Assembly: GCF_009733535.1 (NCBI RefSeq)
Contig: NZ_SMMI01000014.1
Location: forward strand, 54,054 to 118,053
DNA from: Sphingobacterium endophyticum
GTDB lineage: Bacteria; Bacteroidota; Bacteroidia; Sphingobacteriales; Sphingobacteriaceae
DNA length: 64,000 nucleotides
Reading direction: 5' to 3'
Below, in pieces: positions 36,406 to 45,576 of this stretch. A program made the position numbers and the translations under genes. Within the stretch, counting starts at the first letter, position 1. Every line of letters starts with the position of its first letter. Below the pieces are notes generated by a model that was not told the origin of the DNA, made no database searches, and saw nothing but the letters and a program-made list of their open reading frames with translations.

Positions 36406-37281
36406 TTATTTTATGGCCTTACTTACCTCAATTGGCAGGTCTGATTCCAACACAGCAGCCCCGTCTTCAAATACTGCTCTGTATTTTTCAGCTCTTTCTT
36501 CAACACTTGACAATTTATCATAGGTAGGTGCTGAAGAAATCATGCACATCACCCCTTTTTCACGAAAGAACTGATACATCTCCTGATTTGCCGGCTTGAT
36601 CTCCGGACCTATGTAGACGATCATCCGGTCGAAAGGTAATCCCGAGGCTTTGAATGCATCTAAATCTTCCTTGTTACGGATATGCATGGAAAGATATTGC
36701 TTAGGATTTTTGTCTAGGTAGAATTTTGCTTGTTCAACATTATGAACTGTCACCCATACCCAGGCATAAGCATTATGCTTTCTAATAATCTCCGCCGTCA
36801 TCTCCATCGGAAGATCCTTCTTATCTAAATTCAAGATGGTCTTTCCCTTTGCCCACAAAATCATTTCTTCAAGGGTATTGATCTTATACTTCGTAGGATT
36901 GCCTTTATGGTCTTTCAACTTTAATTGCTGAAGTTCTTTCCATGTAAAATCAGCCACCTTTCCAGATCCTGTCGTTGTCCTTTCCAGGGTTGCATCATGA
37001 ACCATAACTGGCACAGCATCTTTTGTTAATCGAGGATCAATTTCAAAAATTGCTGGGCTATGCTTTAAAACCGCTTCCATAGCAGCTATAGAATTTTCAG
37101 GCATCTGTTCTTCAATCGTCCCTCGATGACCAGAAATTACTTTCTTTCCAGGTGCATATTTGAAATAGTCATACATTTCCTCCACCGTTTTAAAATTTAG
37201 CTTATGCAGATTTTGTGAAAAGGAAGGAGCTGTTTGAATTACAGCAAGACATGTGAATAAAGCAATAATCGTTTTCTTCAT
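36406..37281 (-). CDS. Exported glycerophosphodiester phosphodiesterase
   Basis: The 291-residue protein has a signal peptide (KKTIIALFTCLAVIQTAPSFSQ) and the GDPD fold. VISGHRGTIEEQMPENS carries the His-Arg and Glu metal/catalytic residues, FEIDPRLTKDAVPVMVHDATLERTTTG the Glu-x-Asp and second His, and TILNLDKKD the next acidic strand. GDPDs cut glycerophosphodiesters to glycerol 3-phosphate and an alcohol; some periplasmic members cleave teichoic acids. It is the last gene of a unit with a histidine phosphatase, two FGGY kinases, a dehydrogenase and a polyol permease, which suggests the substrate is a polyol-containing phosphodiester. Confidence 0.88.
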   Translation of the reverse strand: MKKTIIALFTCLAVIQTAPSFSQNLHKLNFKTVEEMYDYFKYAPGKKVISGHRGTIEEQMPENSIAAMEAVLKHSPAIFEIDPRLTKDAVPVMVHDATLERTTTGSGKVADFTWKELQQLKLKDHKGNPTKYKINTLEEMILWAKGKTILNLDKKDLPMEMTAEIIRKHNAYAWVWVTVHNVEQAKFYLDKNPKQYLSMHIRNKEDLDAFKASGLPFDRMIVYIGPEIKPANQEMYQFFREKGVMCMISSAPTYDKLSSVEERAEKYRAVFEDGAAVLESDLPIEVSKAIK

Positions 37282-37305
37282 CGGAATTAATTTGAAGTCC
37301 TAAAA

Positions 37306-37902
37306 TTAAGCATTCAACTTTAACAAATTGAAACCTTTATGTTTATCTAAGGTTATCAACGTTAAGGCCGAGTTTTCCTGCACAATTTTTCGATAATTTT
37401 TCAATGGCATACCCAATTGCTGTGACATAAATAGTCGATTAACACCATTATGCCCAACAACCAAAATGGTTTGACCATCATATTTTTCCATCAGTTCATT
37501 ATAGAAACTCTCCAGCCTATTGATAACCTGTTTTGCATTTTCACCTGTTCTGCCCGCTTCAAATCCTTCCGGATCCGACAGCCAGTTGTACCAAGAATTA
37601 GGATCCTCAGCAATAAAATCTTCAGAACGCTTTCCCTCCCACTGTCCAAAGTCAACTTCAATCAAGCGTTCATCAACCTGAACCTTTTCAGGTCTGCCTG
37701 AAGCAATTTCAGCTGTAGTTTTTGCACGTTGTAATGGTGAGCAAAAAATATGGTCAAATGAATATTCCTTTAATAATTCATTCATTCTTTTGGCCTGCGA
37801 AATCCCGTTTTCTGTTAATGGGATATCCGTTCGTCCACAATATTTATTTCCATCTGCATTAAACGCAGTTTCTCCATGTCTTAATAGACAGATTGTAATC
37901 AT
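37306..37902 (-). CDS. Histidine phosphatase family protein
   Basis: The 198-residue cytoplasmic protein has the phosphoglycerate-mutase-like pattern: CLLRHGETAFNADGNKYCG with the phosphorylated His, FCSPLQRAKTTAEI with the Arg, DFGQWEGKRSEDF with the acid, and LVVGHNGVNRLFM with the second His. Such enzymes are broad phosphatases or mutases (GpmB/CobC type), and the substrate cannot be fixed by sequence. The upstream FGGY kinase ends at the adjacent base, so tight co-transcription is certain enough to suggest it acts on a phosphorylated intermediate of the same pathway. Confidence 0.85.
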   Translation of the reverse strand: MITICLLRHGETAFNADGNKYCGRTDIPLTENGISQAKRMNELLKEYSFDHIFCSPLQRAKTTAEIASGRPEKVQVDERLIEVDFGQWEGKRSEDFIAEDPNSWYNWLSDPEGFEAGRTGENAKQVINRLESFYNELMEKYDGQTILVVGHNGVNRLFMSQQLGMPLKNYRKIVQENSALTLITLDKHKGFNLLKLNA

Positions 37903-39336
37903 CTATAGGTAGTTTAAATCTTTCAATTTCTGTTTAAAATCCTCGTATTGCTTTTTATAGGCGCCAACTAATTCAGGATCTGGCAATACCATCTTTTCAA
38001 TTGCGGTCATCTTTTCCGAGGCTTCAATCAATGAAGAATAAAAGGTATTGGAGGCAGCCATAATCGCGGCTCCAAATGCCCCACTAGCTTCTTTGCATTT
38101 GTAAATTGGAACATTCAATACTGAAGCTCTAATTTTTAACCAGATATCTGAATTGCTTCCTCCACCGGCGGAATATACCGCCTCCACTTTCTCCGATGAA
38201 AGCTCTTCTATAATATCGTATGCCAGTTTTTCTATAAAAGCTACACCTTCTAGGTTTGCTGTAAACAACTTCGTCCGGCTTAGTCCTTCCGGAGCAAAAC
38301 CCCTAGCTTGAGGCGCCATAATAGGATAACGCTCGCCGTCCTGCCATAACGGCCAAGCCAACTCATGGGTAGGAACCAATGTTTCTGCCTCCGCATTTAG
38401 CTGCTCCAGCCCTTCCGAAAATTCCATTGAAATCCAGTCCGCACCGGTATTACTTGCTCCGCCCGGCATCCAATACCCTTCCGGATGGCGGTGGCTGTAT
38501 AATCTTCCCAATGGGTCGATAACATTGTTCTTCGTAACTCCTTTTATAACTAAGGTCGTTCCTATCGTCGTATTCCATGTTCCTGGTTTTACAGCACCGG
38601 ATGCCATTTGTGTGGCACATCCATCTGTCATCCCTACAACAACAGAAATTTCTCCAAGCCCCCATTTTTGCGATAGATGTGGCAATAAGGTCGCAACAAC
38701 AGTTCCTGAAGGAACAACGTTCTGTAGCCAACTTTCTTTGATTCCAATTTCATCACTTACAAAACTTGGCCATTCCAATTTCTCTAAATCAAAAGCCGAC
38801 TTTAAAACATTGGTGTAGTCAGTTGTATGGTAATTTCCAGATAACTTTCCTACTAAAAAGTCCGATGCATGGATCCATAAAGAAATATCCTTGACCTTTT
38901 CAGTATAGGTTTCTATATACCAAAGCATCTTGGAAATACCACTCGAAGCATTGAACCCTGTATATCCGTGTCGTATATTTCTTTCTGCAATTGCTTTAAT
39001 GCGCTTCCCTTGGTCAGATGATCTAGGGTCGCTGTACATAATTGCATCATGCAAAGGCTTATTATTGGAATCTAGCGGTATAACCGTCCCTGATGTTGAA
39101 GTCACTGAAATCGACTTTATATCGGCTTTATTTATGGATTCAGGAAGGTTTTGGATTAATGAGAATATCATTTCATCGCAATCCTGCCACCAAATTAATG
39201 GCGATTGTTCCTCCCGAAACCTATCGCTTAACTGGAATTTACGCGAGTCAGATGCAATCAATGTTCCCTTCTCGTCAACCAAGACCACCCTCGCTCCTTG
39301 CGTTCCGACATCGAGTCCAAAAAAATATGTGCTCAT
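37903..39336 (-). CDS. FGGY-family carbohydrate kinase, D-ribulokinase-like
   Basis: The 477-residue protein is an FGGY sugar kinase. FFGLDVGTQGARVVLVDEKG is the first phosphate-binding loop, SVTSTSGTVIPLDS and VVGMTDGCATQMASGAV mark the sugar site with the catalytic Asp, and GTWNTTIGTTLVIKG and YSAGGGSNSDIWLKI form the ATP-binding half. By eye it is nearer to the plant/cyanobacterial D-ribulose/xylulose kinases than to glycerol kinase, but this is a weak assignment. It abuts both a second FGGY kinase and a histidine phosphatase with zero intergenic bases. Confidence 0.82.
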   Translation of the reverse strand: MSTYFFGLDVGTQGARVVLVDEKGTLIASDSRKFQLSDRFREEQSPLIWWQDCDEMIFSLIQNLPESINKADIKSISVTSTSGTVIPLDSNNKPLHDAIMYSDPRSSDQGKRIKAIAERNIRHGYTGFNASSGISKMLWYIETYTEKVKDISLWIHASDFLVGKLSGNYHTTDYTNVLKSAFDLEKLEWPSFVSDEIGIKESWLQNVVPSGTVVATLLPHLSQKWGLGEISVVVGMTDGCATQMASGAVKPGTWNTTIGTTLVIKGVTKNNVIDPLGRLYSHRHPEGYWMPGGASNTGADWISMEFSEGLEQLNAEAETLVPTHELAWPLWQDGERYPIMAPQARGFAPEGLSRTKLFTANLEGVAFIEKLAYDIIEELSSEKVEAVYSAGGGSNSDIWLKIRASVLNVPIYKCKEASGAFGAAIMAASNTFYSSLIEASEKMTAIEKMVLPDPELVGAYKKQYEDFKQKLKDLNYL

Positions 39337-40785
39337 CTATTGACCTACCTGTTTAAATGTTTTACGAGCATTCTTCCACTCTTGGTATAGCTTTTCAAAC
39401 TCTTCATGATTCTGTGGATGAATCTCCTCCAATAATTCCGGACTCTCATTTTTTACGCCTAGTGCATCATTACAAATAAATACACCACCCAAGACCGAAG
39501 CCTGACGGAATGTATCCCTAATCTTGATGCTCTTGCCAAATAAGTTTGCTATGAATTGACGCAGTTTGCGGCTCTCCACTCCTCCTCCACAAGCCCATAT
39601 ATAGGATTCTTGATGTGGAGATACCGCACATAAGAACTTATAGTTCTCATAAATACTGCAGGCTATATCCCAAAGTATCGCGAAAACAAAACTCCCGCGA
39701 GTTAACTGATGGGACACCGGTGCATTGAAGATAAAACCTCCCTTGGTCAAGGGTTCTTCTTCGTCTGCTATGAGGGAACCCAACGAAGCCACACACTGCG
39801 AATAGGTTGCATCCTCTAATTCTTTTTCAATAATATCATAGCCTTCGTTTGGATAGAAAATTTCCTTCAAACGTTGGTAATTCAGTCCTGTAACACCTGC
39901 ATTCGCTTCCAGAATAAAATTATCGGCATCGATGTGCCGGCTGGTCCAAGTACGTTGCTCGCTATCTTTTTCATAGCTATCCACAATTTTTATGATCGGA
40001 GTAGTCGTACCGGAAACAATCACTACATCATTGGCAGAGGGCTCCATGCTTCGGATTGCCAATTGCGTATCTCCGCCCCCAACTACGATCAAAGCCGTAG
40101 AACTTATTCCTAATTCTTCTCCAACCTCAGATTTTATTGGGCCTAAGACTGTTGCCGCATCTTTTAGTTCTGGTAATATATCGGCAGATAAACCGAATTG
40201 ATCCAACAAAGCTGCAGACCATGATTTATGTTCAACATCGTATAATAATGTTTCAGAAGCTTGAGAATGTTCATACCCTTCGATCCCTGAGAATTGAAAT
40301 TGAATCCAATCACTAATGCTCATAAAGCAGGATACCCTTGCAAAAAGCTCAGGATAAACTTCTCGTACACCGACTAATTTAAAAGCTGAAAATAGCGATG
40401 TAGGATAACGGCCGGAAAGGTTGTAAACCAAATCCTTATCTTTTAGATCAACCTCCCACTTACGTCCACGATGATCAATGTTAGGCATCCCCAACAAAGA
40501 TTTACCATCTTTATCCGTGATTACAATCCCCTCTCTTTGACTGGTTGCTGTGACTGCATTAATCTGAATATCACCAGATTCTTGTAATGCCTCTTTAGAA
40601 AGCCTTAATATCTGACCCCACAGTTCCTCTGGATTGAAAAAGATAGAATCTTCATACTGAGGATCAGTTTCATAATGAACATTTTCTCTTTTAATACTCA
40701 AAATTTCTCCATCGATACCACAAACAGCAACACGTGCATTTCCAGTACCGATATCGACGATTAAATAAGCTTTTTTCTTTGCCAT
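39337..40785 (-). CDS. FGGY-family kinase, LsrK-like
   Basis: This 482-residue FGGY kinase has YLIVDIGTGNARVAVCGIDG at the N-terminus. AVTATSQREGIVITDKDG, ISDWIQFQFSG and LDQFGLSADILPELKDAATVLG resemble blocks of autoinducer-2 kinase LsrK, and GGGDTQLAI carries the catalytic Asp. No lsr uptake genes or LsrF/G homologues accompany it, so AI-2 is not the likely substrate. Firmicute loci that pair LsrK-like kinases with a 2-hydroxyacid dehydrogenase point to another small hydroxylated carbon compound. The dehydrogenase gene lies 2 bases upstream. Confidence 0.82.
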   Translation of the reverse strand: MAKKKAYLIVDIGTGNARVAVCGIDGEILSIKRENVHYETDPQYEDSIFFNPEELWGQILRLSKEALQESGDIQINAVTATSQREGIVITDKDGKSLLGMPNIDHRGRKWEVDLKDKDLVYNLSGRYPTSLFSAFKLVGVREVYPELFARVSCFMSISDWIQFQFSGIEGYEHSQASETLLYDVEHKSWSAALLDQFGLSADILPELKDAATVLGPIKSEVGEELGISSTALIVVGGGDTQLAIRSMEPSANDVVIVSGTTTPIIKIVDSYEKDSEQRTWTSRHIDADNFILEANAGVTGLNYQRLKEIFYPNEGYDIIEKELEDATYSQCVASLGSLIADEEEPLTKGGFIFNAPVSHQLTRGSFVFAILWDIACSIYENYKFLCAVSPHQESYIWACGGGVESRKLRQFIANLFGKSIKIRDTFRQASVLGGVFICNDALGVKNESPELLEEIHPQNHEEFEKLYQEWKNARKTFKQVGQ

Positions 40786-40787
40786 GA

Positions 40788-41798
40788 TTAGCTAATTGAT
40801 GTTTTTTCTAGGACAGCTTTATTTACCAGTTGTTTGATCGATTTATTTCCATTATGGAAAAATTCCCGAATGTTATTGTTCATAATGAAAGCATGATGAT
40901 CTTCTACTTCATGGGTTGCTCCCGCAATATGCGGTGTGGCAATCACATTCTTATTTAAAATCATCTTATAGTCAATCTCGTCTGGTGGCTCATTGTAGAA
41001 TACATCCAATACCGCACCACGGATCTGACCACTTTCAATTGTTTCTAATAAATCCTCACGATTAACAACGGTAGCTCTTGCTGTATTAACAAAAATCGCA
41101 TCTTTATTCAACAATGAAAGATATTTTTTATCAATCATTCCTTTTGTTTCCGGCGTTACCGGAAGGTGGATGCCGACTACATCGCAGGTGGAGAACAATT
41201 CCTCCAATTCAACTTTCTTAAAGTCCGGGTTTGGATCTACATAGTATGGATCGAAATAATAAATTTCACTTGGAAAGTTCTTCAGCATCCTTGCGATATG
41301 CTGACCTACAGCACCAAATCCAACCATCCCCACCTTCTTTCCTGCTAATTCATTTCCTTTAAATTCTAGGTAAGAGGTATGTGCCCCTTCGCCCCAGTTT
41401 TTACCTTCTAACCAATTGATGGCAGGTATTGTGTTACGCATCAATGTAATGACATTGGCGATAAACATCTCTGCAACCGCTTGTGCATTTCGTGCAGGTG
41501 TATTAAATACCGGGATGCCTAATTCAGTAGCCACATTCAAATCAATGTTTGATGGTGTTCCACGGCAGATACCCACAAATTTTAAATCCGGATTTGAACG
41601 TAATACCTCTTCGGTGATTTCATCATGCTCCGAAATTAAGGCGTCTGCCCCAGTTTCTTTAAGCAATGCTGAAATTTCCGTCGGATTATATGCACGCCCA
41701 TGGGGTTTCCATGAACGATAAATTACCTCATCAAAAAGCCCCTTCAACTCATTCAAAGCTTTTTCATTCTCATAAGGTGCTGTTAACAATACTTTCAT
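40788..41798 (-). CDS. NAD-dependent D-2-hydroxyacid dehydrogenase
   Basis: The 336-residue protein has the D-2-hydroxyacid dehydrogenase (SerA/hydroxypyruvate reductase) layout. The Rossmann loop is KVGMVGFGAVGQHIARML. The catalytic Arg is in VNTARATVVNREDL, the Glu in FYNEPPDEID, and the His in IATPHIAGATHEVEDHH. Such enzymes reduce or oxidise 2-oxo/2-hydroxy acids. Together with two kinases and a polyol permease it suggests that a hydroxyacid or a related keto compound is an intermediate. Confidence 0.85.
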   Translation of the reverse strand: MKVLLTAPYENEKALNELKGLFDEVIYRSWKPHGRAYNPTEISALLKETGADALISEHDEITEEVLRSNPDLKFVGICRGTPSNIDLNVATELGIPVFNTPARNAQAVAEMFIANVITLMRNTIPAINWLEGKNWGEGAHTSYLEFKGNELAGKKVGMVGFGAVGQHIARMLKNFPSEIYYFDPYYVDPNPDFKKVELEELFSTCDVVGIHLPVTPETKGMIDKKYLSLLNKDAIFVNTARATVVNREDLLETIESGQIRGAVLDVFYNEPPDEIDYKMILNKNVIATPHIAGATHEVEDHHAFIMNNNIREFFHNGNKSIKQLVNKAVLEKTSIS

Positions 41799-41830
41799 AG
41801 GTTGTTTATTCTTTTTTCTTTATTTAATTA

Positions 41831-43081
41831 CTAAACTGTATTTAATTCGGCTTGAGACTCCTTCATTTCTTCTGGAATCGTAATGAATTTTGTTAGTACA
41901 GCACTCACTAGGTATAAGCCTGCCAATACCCAAATCACCCCTTCGCTTCCAATTGTACCAATCAATAGACCCACTAATGCTGGTCCTACAAAAACAGGCA
42001 ATCCTGCCCCAAGATTCAAGATAGCCATGGCTGCCCCTTTGTCTTCTTTTACCAAGGATGGTACTAATGCTGACAAAGGAACATATCCGGCCAATAGCCC
42101 TCCCCAAGCTATTCCTGCTGCCATTACTGCCCAATATGCCCCATTGAACCAGATCGGCGAGTAATAAAACAATACCGTTGTTATGGCACAGCCCACACCA
42201 CCAAACCACATAATGGTGCGCTGCCAGCCTAATCGATCTCCAACAAAACCAAAGATTAAGTTGAAGGCTATATTACTAGTGAAAATTGTTCCCCAGATCT
42301 GTAACCATTCCTTGGTGTCAAAACCATGCTCGGCCATATACATAGGTAAGAATACCGGAAAAGCAAATTGTGCCGTCGTATTGATCACACGAACGATTCC
42401 ACCTATCAATACCTTTGGCTCCTTTTGAACAATCGTCAGCCCATTCAATAATTCCTTACCTTTCGGACCTTGAGATGCTTTGGTCTCAAACTTATCCCGG
42501 TTCAATACCAAGGCGAAGAAGGCTCCAATTAGCACCCATAAAATCGAAGACCACAACGTGTTCTCATAGCCATATCGCTCCAAAGCCCAACTTGAATAAT
42601 ATGCCCCTAAAACGTTCAGCCCGCCTGTAAATACAAACCAGAACCAGCCCACTGCTCTCCCCAACATATATTTAGGGCTTCGGTAGTTTATCCAAACCAT
42701 AAATGAATAGGCAAATAATGGATAGCCAAAACCTCGAATTGCATAAAATAACAGCATCGCATTGTAATCCAACTTCGCCATTCCCATTGAGATAAATCCT
42801 ACTGTCCCAATCAGGTAAAGCAACAAGCCCATAAACATGGACTTGCGAGGACCATAACTTTCTGCAAGAACTCCCGAAAACCAAGATGATATGGCAATGG
42901 TGATCCCATAAACCGTAAAGAGTAGCGCAGACTGTTCTATACTCATACCATGTTCGGTCAAGTATGGACTCAGCCAGCCCTGTTCCACCCCGTCACCCAT
43001 CATAAAGAGAAGAATCCCCAGGTAGCCCCATTTCAAATTTGATGGGATACCGATCCTATCCATTAAATTACTTTGTGTCAT
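41831..43081 (-). CDS. MFS transporter of the polyol permease (RbtT/DalT/CsbX) type
   Basis: The 416-residue protein has twelve hydrophobic segments and the MFS loop 2-3 motif (GVLAESYGPRKSMFMG). The N-terminal KWGYLGILLFMMGDGVEQGWLSPYLTEHG closely resembles the polyol permease branch that transports ribitol and D-arabitol in enteric bacteria. It is the first gene of the leftward unit that continues with the dehydrogenase, kinases, phosphatase and GDPD. This is the best clue that the pathway feeds on a polyol, but relatives may transport other compounds. Confidence 0.82.
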   Translation of the reverse strand: MTQSNLMDRIGIPSNLKWGYLGILLFMMGDGVEQGWLSPYLTEHGMSIEQSALLFTVYGITIAISSWFSGVLAESYGPRKSMFMGLLLYLIGTVGFISMGMAKLDYNAMLLFYAIRGFGYPLFAYSFMVWINYRSPKYMLGRAVGWFWFVFTGGLNVLGAYYSSWALERYGYENTLWSSILWVLIGAFFALVLNRDKFETKASQGPKGKELLNGLTIVQKEPKVLIGGIVRVINTTAQFAFPVFLPMYMAEHGFDTKEWLQIWGTIFTSNIAFNLIFGFVGDRLGWQRTIMWFGGVGCAITTVLFYYSPIWFNGAYWAVMAAGIAWGGLLAGYVPLSALVPSLVKEDKGAAMAILNLGAGLPVFVGPALVGLLIGTIGSEGVIWVLAGLYLVSAVLTKFITIPEEMKESQAELNTV

Positions 43082-43170
43082 TGTTTTTATTTAAGGTTAT
43101 TATTGATTTATTAAATAGTATTTCATTAAAAATAAACAAAATAAAACATAATTAAACCTATTGGTGCAAA

Positions 43171-43200
43171 AAAAAGAACAGACCATTTGCTGTTCTTTTT
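43171..43200 (-). terminator. Terminator of the MFS-FAD-EEP unit
   Basis: AAAAAGAACAG and CTGTTCTTTTT form an 11-base stem with an 8-base loop, 14 bases after the EEP stop. It separates this unit from the polyol permease unit downstream. Confidence 0.85.
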
Positions 43201-43214
43201 TATTAAAACAATTT

Positions 43215-44141
43215 CTAGCTATATCTTAATTGAGCACTCACAAAATAGTGGTCACTTGGTAATACGCCATTCAAAGTATCTTTTATTATTTTCATTTCTA
43301 TCCCTTTTAATGGACCTTTTACGAATATAAAATCAATCTTTTTGGATTTTTTGCGGTTAGGATCTTCGCCTTTAAAGCCGTGAGTAGTCCCTTCAGGTTT
43401 CTCATTTCCATTAACCTGAACATAGGAATCCTGCCAACCTGCAGAAATCACATCTTGATAAACTTTCGAATCCATGCCTACATTGAAATCTCCCGTTAAG
43501 ATCTGAGGAAAATCCGATTGATACGGGGATGCTTCATCTAACACGACCTTGATTTGCCCTTCCTTAGCTTCATTACTCACATGATCCAAATGAAGATTGG
43601 TCAATCGAAGTTCCCTATTGGTTTTCTTATCCAATAACCTTACCCATACAGCATTCCTAGCTCTGGCTGATCCCCATGAGAGGCTAGCCGGTTTTAATGG
43701 AGTTTCCGAAAGCCAGTAAGTTCCAGCTGTTAACAATTCAAACCGTTTCTTAGAAAATAGGATCGGGTTTTTGGCAATGCCATGATAGCCTTCCTTGAAT
43801 TGATCCATTTCCGGTCCATCAAATCCAAAAGCAAAGTAATCCGAAAGATTTGCCTTAAGGTCAAGAAACTGTCCTCTTAAAACTTCCTGAAACCCAATTA
43901 TATCTGCCTTCTGTTTTTTAATAACAGCTAAACATGCCTCGCGTCTACTTGCCCAACCTAATCCTTTTGCAGCATCTTCCTCTAAATCCACACGGATATT
44001 GCAGGTCAATACATTTAAATCTGAAGTACCAACGATTGATTCTCCGGCATGTAAATCTAATTTACCCAATAAAGGGATTGCCGTGATAAGTCCTGCTTTC
44101 TTAAAAAACTCGCGACGGTTGGATTTTACAGGTTGTTTCAT
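43215..44141 (-). CDS. Exported endonuclease/exonuclease/phosphatase-family protein
   Basis: The 308-residue protein starts with a twin-arginine-like leader (NRREFFKKAGLITAIPLLG). The EEP metal-dependent phosphodiesterase fold follows: LNVLTCNIRVDLEED (Asn), IIGFQEVLRGQFLDL (Glu), LTNLHLDHVSNEAK (His), ILTGDFNVGMDS (Asp, Asn), KIDFIFVKG and LPSDHYFV (Asp-His). All catalytic blocks are intact. EEP enzymes in this exported form hydrolyse phosphoesters of small molecules or lipids rather than DNA. It is the last gene of a unit with an FAD oxidoreductase and an MFS transporter. Confidence 0.87.
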   Translation of the reverse strand: MKQPVKSNRREFFKKAGLITAIPLLGKLDLHAGESIVGTSDLNVLTCNIRVDLEEDAAKGLGWASRREACLAVIKKQKADIIGFQEVLRGQFLDLKANLSDYFAFGFDGPEMDQFKEGYHGIAKNPILFSKKRFELLTAGTYWLSETPLKPASLSWGSARARNAVWVRLLDKKTNRELRLTNLHLDHVSNEAKEGQIKVVLDEASPYQSDFPQILTGDFNVGMDSKVYQDVISAGWQDSYVQVNGNEKPEGTTHGFKGEDPNRKKSKKIDFIFVKGPLKGIEMKIIKDTLNGVLPSDHYFVSAQLRYS

Positions 44142-44152
44142 CTCTGTTTCTA

Positions 44153-45547
44153 TTAAACTGTTGCCTCTAATCCTTCACCTAAATAGGCTCCAGCATTGAT
44201 CAACTCTGTTCTTAATTCTTCAACGTTCACCTCCGCTGGAGTAACACCATGACGAACAGCTAATTTTGCCGCGCGTCCAGCTGCTTCACCCATCGCCATA
44301 CATGGTGCCATAACTCGAATAGCAGACATCGCTTCATGTGTTGTGGAAATCGAACGTCCTGCAACCAATAAGTTCTTTATTTTCTTTGGAACCAATGAAC
44401 GGTATGGAATATCATAGCTATCCCCACACCAAGTCAAGGTACAGCCTCCTCCTTCTGGATGGTGGATATCCAATGGATAGCTCGCTACTGCTACCGCATC
44501 CTCAAAACGACGACAGGTCAAAATATCATCTGCTGTCATCACATAATCTCCTACTATGCGACGAGTTTCACGGATCCCCAAGAATGGAGCCATTTTCGTA
44601 AAATGTGATTCCTCAAATCCAGGAACATATTCTTGTAGGTAGCGCTGTATCTCTTCAACCTGTTTTCGACCTTCAATTTCACCAAAGGTCAAGCTTTCCG
44701 GATTCGTACCATCAACCCCATTAATTCTCGACATATTAACCCAAACCTCTCCTTCGCGCAAGCCCGTGATTAAAATCGTTCTTTCTACAGGAAGGTGGTA
44801 TCCTGCTGCACGTGCTTTTTCCATAACGCTGCGAAGACCTACCACGATGAACTGATTATTCTGACCGAAATATTCCGCCGGAATAAAATCCGTCAAATAG
44901 GTCCTTGGCTCCTCTGCAATAGACATCCTTAATTTTTCTGTATCAACACCCGCCATACAGAACATCAAGGTCGGTGGTTGTGCTCCCCCAACTTCATTTC
45001 CTTGTTCACATTCAACTCCCGCTTTAAAAGCAACGTCAGCATCTCCGGTACAGTCAATAACGGTTTTCGCCAATATCACCTCTCTACCCGATTTACTTTC
45101 TATGATGACCCCTTTTAATTCATCCCCTTCCATCACTACTCCTGCAGAAAACACATACAACAGAACCTTTACGCCGGACTCTTCCAACACCTTTAAGCCA
45201 ACATTTTTTACAGCCTCAGGTTCAACCAAAGTCAAACTCATATGTAATGGACAAGGACGATGTTCTGAAGCTGCATCGACCTCTTTCAGTCTTTCAATAA
45301 ATTTTTGAGGTAGCCCCTTAATAATCTGATTTCCCTTTTGACCTAAAAAGCCTAAGATGGGCAACCCAATAGTCATGTTTCCACCTACAAAGCTTCGATT
45401 GTCAATTAAGGCAACCTTCAAACCGTCAGAAGCCGCCGCCTGCGCTGCAATAATTCCTGCAGGTCCTCCACCGACTACTAATACATCGACTTCCATACGT
45501 ACTGGAGTTTCTCTTGCGGGCTCCAAAATGGTCTTAACTTCTCCCAT
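44153..45547 (-). CDS. FAD-dependent oxidoreductase
   Basis: The 464-residue protein belongs to the FAD_oxidored family. VDVLVVGGGPAGIIAAQAA is the dinucleotide loop, ALIDNRSFVGGNMTIGLPILG follows, TVIDCTGDADVAFKAG is the ATG/GD motif, and the C-terminus has LLVAGRSISTTHEAMSAIRVMAPCMAMGEAAG. Members oxidise sugars or other hydroxylated substrates, but few are characterised. There is no signal peptide, so it acts in the cytoplasm. It lies 11 bases upstream of the EEP phosphatase and 29 bases after the MFS transporter gene. Confidence 0.85.
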   Translation of the reverse strand: MGEVKTILEPARETPVRMEVDVLVVGGGPAGIIAAQAAASDGLKVALIDNRSFVGGNMTIGLPILGFLGQKGNQIIKGLPQKFIERLKEVDAASEHRPCPLHMSLTLVEPEAVKNVGLKVLEESGVKVLLYVFSAGVVMEGDELKGVIIESKSGREVILAKTVIDCTGDADVAFKAGVECEQGNEVGGAQPPTLMFCMAGVDTEKLRMSIAEEPRTYLTDFIPAEYFGQNNQFIVVGLRSVMEKARAAGYHLPVERTILITGLREGEVWVNMSRINGVDGTNPESLTFGEIEGRKQVEEIQRYLQEYVPGFEESHFTKMAPFLGIRETRRIVGDYVMTADDILTCRRFEDAVAVASYPLDIHHPEGGGCTLTWCGDSYDIPYRSLVPKKIKNLLVAGRSISTTHEAMSAIRVMAPCMAMGEAAGRAAKLAVRHGVTPAEVNVEELRTELINAGAYLGEGLEATV

Positions 45548-45576
45548 AACAATTAATATTTTATAAAATTTTACTT

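Noticed and set aside
39337..40785. Autoinducer-2 quorum-sensing operon
   Set aside because: Only the kinase resembles Lsr proteins; no Lsr transporter, LsrB, LsrF, LsrG or LsrR was seen.
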